A DNA stretch of 64,000 nucleotides from Streptomyces qaidamensis. GTDB lineage: Bacteria; Actinomycetota; Actinomycetes; Streptomycetales; Streptomycetaceae. The translations under genes and the position numbers were made by a program. This document shows positions 39,643 to 46,983 of this stretch, in pieces. The stretch covers positions 2,604,001 through 2,668,000 of the forward strand of contig NZ_CP015098.1 of the NCBI RefSeq assembly GCF_001611795.1, given 5' to 3'. The notes under the pieces were generated by a model that made no database searches, had not been told where the DNA came from, and was given only the letters and a program-made list of their open reading frames with translations. Position 1 is the first letter of the stretch; each line of letters opens with the position of its first letter.

Positions 39643-41541
39643 GTGGGGATCACGAGGAGTCAGTACCGACCGTGGGTGCGGTTGGGCGCTGTGGTGGCCG
39701 CCAGCGCGGTGATCGGACTACTCACTGCTCTGTGGGGGTCGGAGGCATCGGCAGGGGTGTTGGGAGCTGCCGTCGCGGCCGTAGTGAGTGTTGTTGCGCT
39801 AGGCGCTCAATCGGAGTGGCAGCGGCAGACCGAGGCGGCTCGTCGTCGACCCGAGGCCTTGGAGATTGCCTCACTTGGAGGGCGCTTTCCGCTGGTGCGG
39901 GATCTGAGTGACCCCATCGCCGTGGGAGTGCACCCGGCCGAGACCACTGAGAGGGAAGGCAGGCTCGATCGGGTTCCGGCGTATGTCACTCGCGACATGG
40001 AACCGCACCTGCACGCTGCCCTGCGCCGTGGAGGCTTCATCCTCTTGGTCGGCGAGTCCACCGCAGGTAAGACGCGGGCTGCCTTCGAGGCGATTCGGCT
40101 ACTGCACCCTGATCATCATTTTGTAGCTCCCTCAACGCGCGAGGCCGTTGCGGTGCTGTTGGACGACTGGGAAGCAGCAGACGGCTGTGTGGTGTGGCTG
40201 GATGACTTGGAACGCTTCCTGGGGCCAGGAGGGCTGACCACGTCCGCGTTGCACCGTCTGCTGATCTCGGACCGGCAGGTACTCGTGCTGGCCACCATGC
40301 GCAGCCACGAGTACGACCGCTACCGCGATCGAGCGGAAATGGAGGCTTCCGGGCCGGCCCAGGAAATCTGGCGTCAAGGCCGGGCCGTATTGAGACAGGC
40401 TCAAGTGGTCCACGTCGACAGGCGATGGACAGACACCGAGCGCGAACGAGCTCGGGCGGTGACGACCGACCCCCGGCTCGTCCGCGCATTGGCCGGTGAT
40501 CAACGCTTCGGGGTGGCCGAACTGTTAGCGGCCGGCCCGGAACTGCTCGAAGGCTGGCAGCATGCGTGGGTCCCGGGACACCACCCGCGCGGCGCGGCAC
40601 TGGTCGCAGCGGCTGTCGATGCCCGTCGCGCCGGCTACCACGGCCCCTTGCCCGTCGAAGTTCTCAAGCAGCTTCACGAGGGCTACCTTGTTCGCCGCGG
40701 CGGGACGGAATTGCGCCCCGAGTCGTTCCCGGAGGCTCTGACCTGGGCTCTGACCCCCACAGTCCCGGCGGGGGCGAACAGCCTGCTGCTCGGCGACGCC
40801 GAACACGGCCTCCTGGCTTTCGACTATTTGATCGACCTTCCAGTGCAGGACGCCATACCAGAAGCGGTCTGGGTCGCAGTAATGGACCTCGCATCGCCCC
40901 ATGAGGCCTACACGATCGCCTGCAACTTCTATCTGTCCGGTAATTTCACGCTCGCTCTCCCAGCACTGCGACGTGCGGCAGAAGCAGGTATCGGCCAAGC
41001 CGAGTCGATTCTATGGGAAGCGGGCGCGCCCATGCGGTCCGCAGAGGAAGGCTTGGCCGTCGCTGAGCAACGAACGCGGGCTCTTCGACAAGAGTTCGGC
41101 GCCGACCATGAGGAGACGCTGCTGGCAGAAAGCATGGTCGCCTCCTTCACTTTTCACCGCGGCCACCATTCCGAAGCCTGCATTCTTTACGAACGACTGT
41201 TGGGCAGGTCAGTCCCAATACTGGGAGACGATCATCGCGTCGTCCTCGGTCTGGAGTTCGGACTCGCCAGCAGCATATTTGCGTCTGGAGCCCACGACGA
41301 GGGCCTGTCTCTCCTCGAAACCGCCGTTCAGAAGAGCACCAGCACACTGGGGCCAGGGGACCTGGCTGTGTTGGACCGACGCAGGTGGGTGGTTCAGTAC
41401 TTGATGGAAGCCGGGCGACATGGCGACGCACTGGAGCGGCTCACCGCACTCGAAAGCGACTGCACCCATCTTTCCGCCATGCATCCGATCACCGTCAGCG
41501 TCAGGCGCATAGCAAGCCAGTTGCACCACCGTCAGCCGTGA
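39643..41541 (+). CDS. STAND-like P-loop ATPase with N-terminal membrane segments and C-terminal TPRs
   Basis: A 632-residue protein. GTG 39643 follows GGAG plus a purine run; an earlier in-frame ATG (39535) lacks such a site. Two hydrophobic segments occupy residues about 12-30 and 36-55. The P-loop VGESTAGKTRAA (K143) and Walker B-type WLDDLERF (D187, D188) follow, then a helical arm. From about residue 430 there are TPR-like repeats (ACNFYLSGNFTLALPALRRA; AESMVASFTFHRGHHSEACI; FGLASSIFASGAHDEGLSLL). This architecture fits signal-transducing STAND-type NTPases, many of which act in phage defence; the specific role is not known. Codon 295 is TTA, so translation may depend on the bldA tRNA. 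Codon use becomes less GC-biased toward the 3' half. Confidence 0.7.
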   Translation: MGITRSQYRPWVRLGAVVAASAVIGLLTALWGSEASAGVLGAAVAAVVSVVALGAQSEWQRQTEAARRRPEALEIASLGGRFPLVRDLSDPIAVGVHPAETTEREGRLDRVPAYVTRDMEPHLHAALRRGGFILLVGESTAGKTRAAFEAIRLLHPDHHFVAPSTREAVAVLLDDWEAADGCVVWLDDLERFLGPGGLTTSALHRLLISDRQVLVLATMRSHEYDRYRDRAEMEASGPAQEIWRQGRAVLRQAQVVHVDRRWTDTERERARAVTTDPRLVRALAGDQRFGVAELLAAGPELLEGWQHAWVPGHHPRGAALVAAAVDARRAGYHGPLPVEVLKQLHEGYLVRRGGTELRPESFPEALTWALTPTVPAGANSLLLGDAEHGLLAFDYLIDLPVQDAIPEAVWVAVMDLASPHEAYTIACNFYLSGNFTLALPALRRAAEAGIGQAESILWEAGAPMRSAEEGLAVAEQRTRALRQEFGADHEETLLAESMVASFTFHRGHHSEACILYERLLGRSVPILGDDHRVVLGLEFGLASSIFASGAHDEGLSLLETAVQKSTSTLGPGDLAVLDRRRWVVQYLMEAGRHGDALERLTALESDCTHLSAMHPITVSVRRIASQLHHRQP

Positions 41542-41605
41542 TGAGTCGACCACGAGGTGGACTTGTCGAACCACCGATCAGGGAAATGATGGGTGAATCA
41601 TTCGC

Positions 41606-41784
41606 ATGGGGAAGAGCTCCCATACAGGCGCCAATTCGAGTTGGTTGAGATGGCCTGGGAGTATTCAGTCGTATGGGTTCGAGACAGCAAGAACGCAACG
41701 CAACCACCCATACGAATATCAGCACAGGGCTGGGAACGCTTCCGGCAGGCCGTCTGCACCGGCAGCGCATCCCATCCGTGGTGA
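41606..41784 (+). pseudogene. Frameshifted DUF397-type small protein
   Basis: The first 13 codons from ATG 41606 give MGKSSHTGANSSW, the usual opening of a DUF397 protein. The continuation (VEMAWEYSVVWVRDSKNATQ, PPIRISAQGWERFRQAV) lies one frame back, so one base has been lost near 41645. The two parts join into a complete DUF397 domain (the VRDSK motif and the Trp/Phe-rich C-terminus are diagnostic). DUF397 proteins are usually partners of an upstream XRE-type regulator; none is present here. It is likely inactive or a sequencing slip. Confidence 0.55.
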
Positions 41785-41849
41785 CGCTGTACGACAGCGC
41801 TGATCCGACGCCGGCGGATCCAGGGACTGCCCCCTGCCAGTGAGACGCC

Positions 41850-41882
41850 AGGGGGCCGACGGTCCGCGACCGTCGGCCCCCT
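41850..41882. terminator. Strong hairpin beside the left glnA2-end copy
   Basis: A perfect 15-bp stem (41850-41864 with 41868-41882) with a 3-base loop. A degraded version (same outline, four G-to-A differences) occurs at about 46832-46860 beside the intact glnA2. The strong copy is probably the original glnA2 terminator, displaced by the insertion. Confidence 0.75.
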
Positions 41883-41907
41883 CCGCTGAACTAGCGGAAA
41901 GCTGCGC

Positions 41908-42005
41908 TGACCTGCGCCTACAGCGCCGGAAGGTTCTTCCGCAGCTCGAACGCCGTGACCTCCGAGCGGTACTCCTCCCACTCCTGGCGCTTGTTGCGCA
42001 GGAAG
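41908..42005 (-). repeat. Left copy of the glnA2 3' end (att-type direct repeat)
   Basis: Matches 46886-46983 at 94 of 98 positions, at a constant offset of 4,978 bases. It encodes the last 28 residues of GlnA2 (FLRNKRQEWEEYRSEVTAFE plus LRKNLPAL) and its stop on the minus strand, with only silent differences. A 53-base block (41934-41986) is identical in both copies and should contain the crossover site. Homology stops abruptly at 42005, where element DNA begins. Confidence 0.9.
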
Positions 42006-42070
42006 TGGTGCGGGGCGGGAGCGATCTCGCGCGATCGACCTCAATGCAGCGCTGGCTGTCTGCCGATGGG

Positions 42071-42120
42071 TCGTTGGTGGCCGTTGGTGGTCGTTGGTGG
42101 CCGTTGGTGGTCGTCGTTGG
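42071..42120. repeat. 10-bp tandem repeats near the left end of the element
   Basis: Four perfect-register units of YCGTTGGTGG (42071-42110) followed by a degenerate fifth. They begin 66 bases inside the left att copy. Such repeats could be integrase arm sites, iterons or a simple expansion. The rest of 42006-42368 (363 bases) contains no convincing gene. Confidence 0.75.
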
Positions 42121-42139
42121 TCACCCTGGGCCGCCCTTC

Positions 42140-42160
42140 GACGGCCCACAGACGGCCCGA
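42140..42160. repeat. Left member of a short repeat pair found near both ends of the element
   Basis: GACGGCCCACAGACGGCCCG here and GACGGCCCAGAGACGGCCCA at 46791-46810 are nearly identical, in the same orientation, and each is itself a tandem pair of ACGGCCC blocks. They lie 135 bases inside the left att copy and about 75 bases inside the right one. They are possible integrase arm-binding sites. Confidence 0.4.
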
Positions 42161-42368
42161 CTCTGGAGCACGTCGGGCATCCAGGCCGCGCGTCATCCAT
42201 GCTGACCAGGGCGCGTGACAGGCCGGCGTTGAGACGGTGCGTTCGGGTCACCATCAAGGGAGGGGTTCACCTCGTACGCGGACGGGATCGCGGTGTACGA
42301 CCGGGGTGCGGAGTGGATTGAAGCAAAGCGGTTGGCAGGCGAGCCACAAGGCGCCATTCTGATCAACT

Positions 42369-43253
42369 ATGTCGCCCCACTCCCCCGACCCTGCTGCGGC
42401 CTCCCCCTTTCGAGCTACCCGCATCCTCTCCGCAGTGCTTATTTCGATCCTGATCGTCGTCCTGATCGCGGCCACGTTCGGATGGCTACCGGAGAAGTGG
42501 AAGTTCAACGTCATCGGCACGGTGGCACCCACCCTGACGGGGCTAATGGTTGCTTGGGTGTGGCTAGGGACCGGGCCACACGTGCGGGACGATCACAACA
42601 TCGCTGAGGGTCGCGAGCGGGTGCGTGCCGCGGAGCGTGATCTGGAGGCCGCCCTTCGCGTCACGCGGTCGCCGGACGGCAGCCTGGCCGTCACCGACGC
42701 AAACGTGGTTGTCACAGCAGATACGGTCACAACGGACGTTGTCACAACGGATGTCAGGGTCGCGCAGGACGACCAGCGCTTCTCATCGTCCCGTTTGACG
42801 CTGCCAGAACTATGGGCTGTGACGCACACTCGACTCGACCTGTATCACGACATCGCGACAGGGCAGGCGCGCCAATCATTCCGCAATGCGCAAGCAGCCA
42901 TGCTTGTTGGTTTCACCCTGTTGATCGTCTTCGTCGTAGTGGCGCTGAACGCAAGCACAACTGCGGGCAGTGTCGTCGCAGGGGGGCTGGGCGCAGTCGC
43001 AGCGGCGCTGGCAGGGTATGTCAGCCGCACCTTCGTGAAGTCTCAGGAGACGGCAGCCGCTCACTTGCGCGCCTACTTTGACCAACCGCTGGAGTTCTCA
43101 CGCTACCTCGCTGCGGAACGGCTGGTCGCGGAGGCCGATCTTACTCGCGAAGAGCGGGCGGAGGTCATCACGGCTCTGGTGCAGGCGATGGTCACTCCGC
43201 CAGCCCCCAATCCGTTGCCAGGCCAAGTGCCTGGGCAATCGGCTCAGCAGTAG
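42369..43253 (+). CDS. Multi-span membrane protein, TRADD-N-associated membrane-domain type
   Basis: A 294-residue protein with two hydrophobic segments near the N-terminus (about 17-40 and 47-66), a charged helical stretch (75-100) and a threonine/valine repeat (TADTVTTDVVTTDVRV). A second pair of membrane segments (about 176-194 and 198-218) follows QARQSFRNAQAAMLVGF and leads into GYVSRTFVKSQETAAAHLRA and FDQPLEFSRYLAAERL. That C-terminal half resembles the two-TM domain found with TRADD-N modules in predicted bacterial immunity proteins. The assignment is from memory of the family and is tentative. It starts the element's main operon; the protease gene follows after 29 bases. No good ribosome site precedes ATG 42369. 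Confidence 0.6.
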   Translation: MSPHSPDPAAASPFRATRILSAVLISILIVVLIAATFGWLPEKWKFNVIGTVAPTLTGLMVAWVWLGTGPHVRDDHNIAEGRERVRAAERDLEAALRVTRSPDGSLAVTDANVVVTADTVTTDVVTTDVRVAQDDQRFSSSRLTLPELWAVTHTRLDLYHDIATGQARQSFRNAQAAMLVGFTLLIVFVVVALNASTTAGSVVAGGLGAVAAALAGYVSRTFVKSQETAAAHLRAYFDQPLEFSRYLAAERLVAEADLTREERAEVITALVQAMVTPPAPNPLPGQVPGQSAQQ

Positions 43254-43282
43254 GCCTCGGCCGATTTCCGGCATCGCCCACG

Positions 43283-44179
43283 ATGCCGAGGATCAGATGG
43301 GATGCTGCGGTGGTGATGAACTTGAACACCCCTGGCTGGCAGCTCCTCTTCTCGACCGCACGCATAGTCAACAAGAAGAAGTCGGGTGCCACGACGTCCG
43401 GCACCGGGTTTCTCCTGATGGCAGAGCTTGAGAACGGTAGGGGATGCCCCATGCTGGTGACCAACAAGCATGTGGTCGAGGATGCGGAAACGCTAACTGC
43501 GCACCTGATAACAAGGAAATCTGGCGCCGATGAACCAAACTTTGGTAAAGGGGCTGAGGTGGATCTACCGTCAGCCCGCTGCGTAGGGCATCCAAGCCCT
43601 CGCGTCGACGTAGCGGTGATCCCTCTCGCACCGGTATGGAATGCGATAGTTCAACACTGTTTCACCAGAGCTCTGCCGACGTCGATGCTGACCACTGAGG
43701 TTGAGGACTTCTACGTCGACGCGATCGAGGAGATCACGTTCGTTGGATACCCCAACGGACATTATGATCGCAAACACCTCACACCCATTGTTAGGCGGGG
43801 CATCACTGCGACACCACTCGACCTTGATATGGACGGAGATCCGACCTTCCTAGTGGACGGTTCCGTATTTGGCGGAAGTAGCGGCAGCCCGGTTTTCTTG
43901 CTGAACGAAGGCGCATACAACCTTCCCGATGGCATGGCCCTAGGTAAGCGAGTCGCACTAGTTGGAATAATCGCCGCAACGAAGGTCCGGCACGCGCAAC
44001 TTCCGCTAGCGGTGGCCACTGCGCCGCACGTCAAGCTCGCACAGGAGCTGAACTTGGGAGTGGCGTTCAACGCCAGTGCGATCAGGGAGACCATCGAAGC
44101 GCTGCTCGCAACCAGTGGCGAGCGGCTCAAGACTGCGACAGGTGGCAATCATGCACCGCTGCCAACTACATCAGAGTAG
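43283..44179 (+). CDS. Trypsin-like serine protease domain protein
   Basis: A 298-residue protease-fold protein without a signal peptide, so presumably cytoplasmic. The catalytic triad is readable: H63 in VTNKHVVED, D109 in RVDVAVIPL, and the serine in GGSSGSPVF (S200). An N-terminal phenylalanine/leucine strand and the VGYPNGHYD segment match HtrA/trypsin-like cores; no PDZ domain follows. ATG 43283 or 43316 could be the start. It lies 29 bases after the membrane-protein gene and is probably cotranscribed and functionally linked. Trypsin-like proteases are recurrent effectors in predicted bacterial conflict systems. Codon choice is visibly less GC-biased than in core genes. Confidence 0.75.
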   Translation: MPRIRWDAAVVMNLNTPGWQLLFSTARIVNKKKSGATTSGTGFLLMAELENGRGCPMLVTNKHVVEDAETLTAHLITRKSGADEPNFGKGAEVDLPSARCVGHPSPRVDVAVIPLAPVWNAIVQHCFTRALPTSMLTTEVEDFYVDAIEEITFVGYPNGHYDRKHLTPIVRRGITATPLDLDMDGDPTFLVDGSVFGGSSGSPVFLLNEGAYNLPDGMALGKRVALVGIIAATKVRHAQLPLAVATAPHVKLAQELNLGVAFNASAIRETIEALLATSGERLKTATGGNHAPLPTTSE

Positions 44180-44242
44180 GGATGGTCGAGCATCCTTCGT
44201 TGGCAGCGCTCCCCTGTTCTGGGTCCGGGCTACAGCACGCGA

Positions 44243-45042
44243 TCACCACCGGCAGTACGCCACAGTGGCGTCATCCCCGGACTTGTAGCGCGGCCATCTG
44301 ACTCCTGTGGGGTCCGTGGCCTCAACCTTTCGCACAGCCTCAATCAGCTCGCGCGGCCCGCCGACCTGAAGCGTGGTGAAGACATCAGACAAGGTCGCCA
44401 TCCCGTACTGACCAGCCTCGACACACCATCAGACATGACGGCGGCCGAGCGGATACCCCTCAGCGGTGTAGTGCCGGTCAGCGCGTGCTGTGCTGCGTCA
44501 GGACGGGATCCGGCCACCCAGTAACCTTCTGGCGTGTTGCGTACCTGCCGCTGAGCCAGTACGAGGCGCTGTAGGGCCTCCCTGTGCCCTGGGGTATGAG
44601 TCTGGTGGCTCTCGACTTCCGCCCGCAGCTCGGGCAAGACGTCGTCCACCCGAAGGTCACTGATCACGGTGTAGTCCTCGGGACCATCAAGGACGATGGG
44701 CGAGTCGGCAAGCACCAAGTGCTCAAGCACCCCGTACTTGTGCCGCAGGATCGCAACCGTGGCCGACGGCGTCCCTGGGTCGCTGAGGTCACAGCCGGGA
44801 TGCATCGCCGCTACACGTTCGAGCGCATCAGCGAAGCCGTCCGACAGGGGCCGGTCGAAATCTGCCAGAGCGTCTAGGAGATGCCCCCCGAGGTGGGCGA
44901 CGTACCACGGGACGCCATGGCGTCCCGTGGGCAGTCCAGCCGTACTGAGGCCATCCAACACGACGGCGAGTGTGGGGCTGCCGGCCACCCAGTCTTCGTT
45001 GGGGTTGGCTCCCCCACCTTGCGTTTCGAAACAGACGCGCAC
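44243..45042 (-). pseudogene. PP2C-family phosphatase-like gene with a 3' frameshift
   Basis: From GTG 45042 the frame reads VRVCFETQGGGANPNEDWVA, then AVVLDGLSTAGLPTGRHGVP, TPSATVAILRHKYGVLEHLV and SDGVSRLV. These are features of a PP2C-like protein family common in Streptomyces. After SRLV the correct continuation (QYGMATLSDVFTTLQ, GPRELIEAVRKVEATDPTG, RWPRYKSGDDATVAYCRW) is in the next frame. One base is missing at about 44410, and the natural stop is at 44243-44245. The second part contains the terminal DDATVAY, which carries the last metal-binding aspartates. As sequenced the product would end in about 20 unrelated residues. The GTG start lies 2 bases after the stop of a small upstream frame. 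Confidence 0.7.
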
Positions 45043-45044
45043 GA

Positions 45045-45200
45045 TCAGCTCTCGTGTCGGTACAGCGGAGTGACGCGGCGGCTCTCCAGCACTTCCCGCG
45101 TCTCGGGGTCGAAGCGACACGAGATCAGCGTCGAGAAGCACCGCGTACGAACCTCTCGGTACAGGTCTGCCAAGCGGATGCGGACTCCGGCAAGGGGCAA
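45045..45200 (-). pseudogene. 5'-truncated small gene upstream of the PP2C-like gene
   Basis: A minus-strand frame ends RIRLADLYREVRTRCFSTLI, SCRFDPETREVLESRRVTPL, YRHES at a TGA just before the PP2C start. Its composition is protein-like and the spacing indicates an operon. No start codon with a ribosome site exists: the frame runs straight back into sequence that encodes the integrase on the other strand. The 5' part therefore seems to have been lost at a rearrangement junction near 45170-45195. Confidence 0.45.
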
Positions 45201-45785
45201 TCTTCGGGTTGCCCGTCGATGCAATCGGCTTCGACGCCGGATGGCTGCACATCGCGAACCAGGTGAAGGTGACCAAAGAGGGCCTCGTGTTCGCCCCACC
45301 GAAGCGGAACAAGATCCGCGACGTCCCCTTGCCGGACCGCGTGGCGCACGTCCTCAAGCAGCACATGGAGGCGTTCCCCCCCCCCAGTAGAGATCACCCT
45401 GCCGTGGCTCCGGGTGGACGGCCCGCCTGTCACGAAGCGGCTACTGTTCACCCGCCTCGACGGCGAGGGCGCTGTTCGGCGCACCGACTTCAACGACCGC
45501 GCCTGGAAGCCTGCTCTCGTCGCCGCTGGGGTGATCCCCGCGCCGAAGCCCGGAGAGCGCCACCAGGCCGCCCGAGAACACGGCATGCACGCTCTCAGGC
45601 ACTTCCACGCGTCCGTCCTGTTGGACACCGGCGAGAACGTCAAGGCTCTGAGCAATGACCTCGGGCACAACGATCCGGGCTTCACGCTCAGGGTCTATAC
45701 GCACCTGATGCCGAGTAGCGACGCGCGCGCCCGGAAGGCCGTGGACGGCCTTTACAGGCAATCGGGTTCAGTGTCCGACAACTAG
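45165..45785 (+). pseudogene. Tyrosine-recombinase (phage integrase) C-terminal remnant, frameshifted
   Basis: The catalytic half of a Streptomyces-type tyrosine integrase. CGLRQGAIFGLPVDAIGF holds the first catalytic arginine, then WLHIANQVKV, APPKRNKIRDVPLPD and LKQHMEAFPP. A run of ten C residues at about 45380-45390 shifts the frame; the rest continues VEITLPWLRVDGPPVTKRLL, TDFNDRAWKPAL, then HALRHFHASVLLDTGENVKA (H-x-x-R box) and LGHNDPGFTLRVYTHLM (nucleophile Y in VYTHL). The N-terminal SAM-like and core-binding domains are absent. It is therefore both truncated and frameshifted, and it converges on the HNH gene. Confidence 0.8.
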
Positions 45786-45829
45786 GAAACGCCATGGGTA
45801 CGGGCCGACGGTTTACATGCGCCGGTCCG

Positions 45830-46624
45830 CTACCCGACTCTAACGGGAACATTAATGGCGGCGGGCAAGCTACCCAACTCGTGGTTCTCATCTGTCAGCA
45901 CGACGCCACGAGGATAAGGAATATCCAGGACACTATTGCCGGAGATTGACAGCTTTCCACGTTTGGTCCTGTACAGGATTTCACGCGCAGTCACCTGCAC
46001 CGACAGCCCTTCATGCGAGAAATGGGCGCGCTCTACAGTGATGGAGTCTGGCGGAGAGAAGACGATCTTGGCAAGGATTTTGCGATGAGCTTCCCGAACA
46101 ATCAGCCTATCGGAAACAAACTCTACATCCCAGATTCCCGTATCGTATTTCAGCTCATTGTCATCGATGGTTAGGATGACAGCTCCCGATGCGTCAAACA
46201 GTCTTGCGCTTACGAGGAGGTTTCCACTCTCGGTGCGGACTCTCACAAGTGGTTCACCATTCAAGACTAGAGGTTCACTTATTGACCCCATAGTCTGCAC
46301 GAAGCTGTTCGATCCGATTGAAACCTTGCTCACAGTTCCGCCGTACGCCAGCCTGTAAGGGCTTGATGAGCCCATTCGCCTATTGAATGGGGCAGCATTG
46401 GCATCTCTCACCTGGTCGGCAGATCGAAGCCCTCTAGTCTTCTCAGCATGGTGATCAGGGCATAGGAGCGTGAGATTGTCCGCTTCATGCTCCTTCACCT
46501 TACTGTATTCATTGATGTGATCGTACTCATAGAATGGCTTTCCGCATACTACGCACCCGAAGCCGCACCTCTGCCGAACCTCTCTCTTAATCGCAGCCTC
46601 GATCTTTGCACGGATTTCACGCAT
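45830..46624 (-). CDS. HNH endonuclease with beta-rich C-terminal domain
   Basis: A 264-residue protein. The first 65 residues are an HNH nuclease of the four-ligand zinc type: CGFGCVVCGKPFYEYDHINE (C20, C24, C27, D35/H36) and LTLLCPDHHAEKT (C55, H58/H59). The remaining about 200 residues are beta-rich with no family that I recognise (TVSKVSIGSNSFVQTMGSIS; VRVRTESGNLLVSARLFDAS). They may sense a ligand or bind DNA. GGAGGGGAGC precedes ATG 46624, better placed than an ATG 21 bases upstream. Base composition is markedly more AT-rich than any core gene in the window, a sign of foreign origin. It probably acts as a defence nuclease or a homing-type passenger. Confidence 0.75.
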   Translation of the reverse strand: MREIRAKIEAAIKREVRQRCGFGCVVCGKPFYEYDHINEYSKVKEHEADNLTLLCPDHHAEKTRGLRSADQVRDANAAPFNRRMGSSSPYRLAYGGTVSKVSIGSNSFVQTMGSISEPLVLNGEPLVRVRTESGNLLVSARLFDASGAVILTIDDNELKYDTGIWDVEFVSDRLIVREAHRKILAKIVFSPPDSITVERAHFSHEGLSVQVTAREILYRTKRGKLSISGNSVLDIPYPRGVVLTDENHELGSLPAAINVPVRVG

Positions 46625-46790
46625 GCTCCCCTCCAGGTGAATCACTCGAACTTCTACTCGCGCTCTGGCGATTCAAGAGCGCTCGCCTTTCAGCAAGTCC
46701 GAAACGTACTTGACCTCCAGCCGCGACAGGCAACAAGACCGATACGGCGGCACGCCGAAGAAGCTCCGGGCGGTCTGCAGAAGGTCGCCG

Positions 46791-46811
46791 GACGGCCCAG
46801 AGACGGCCCAG
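46791..46811. repeat. Right member of the short repeat pair found near both element ends
   Basis: Contains two ACGGCCCAGAG units in tandem and matches the block at 42140-42160. The surrounding 46625-46885 has no convincing gene; it also holds the degraded copy of the glnA2 terminator (about 46832-46860). Confidence 0.4.
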
Positions 46812-46885
46812 AGGCCGTGAGAGGCCATGGGGCCGACGATCCACAACCGTCAGCCCCATGCACTGCATCAGCGGAGAACCCGCCT

Positions 46886-46983
46886 TGACCTGCGACTACA
46901 GCGCCGGCAGATTCTTCCGCAGCTCGAACGCCGTGACCTCCGAGCGGTACTCCTCCCACTCCTGCCGCTTGTTGCGCAGGAAG
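46886..46983 (-). repeat. Right copy of the glnA2 3' end (restored gene end)
   Basis: The functional end of glnA2. Bases 46912-46964 are identical to 41934-41986. Left of that block the sequence is probably element-derived; right of it is native glnA2. Confidence 0.9.

Larger units (their letters stand above)
41934..46964. mobile_element. About 5-kb integrated element (or remnant) in the 3' end of glnA2
   Basis: The DNA between the two identical 53-base blocks shows the hallmarks of site-specific integration: direct flanking repeats derived from the end of a host gene, the gene restored by the element-borne copy, a tyrosine-integrase remnant inside, and visibly lower GC in several genes. Cargo: membrane protein, trypsin-like protease, PP2C-like gene, truncated small gene, integrase fragment and HNH nuclease. 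There are no replication or transfer genes, and the integrase is truncated and frameshifted, so it is probably no longer mobile by itself. Confidence 0.75.

Noticed and set aside
42293..42607. A + strand frame (VYDRGAEWIEAKRLAGEPQG) at the left of the element
   Set aside because: It overlaps the membrane-protein gene in another frame and turns to Arg/His-rich nonsense; at best an unrecognisable gene fragment.
44405..44415. Programmed frameshift in the PP2C-like gene
   Set aside because: No slippery heptamer or following stem is visible; a one-base loss is simpler.
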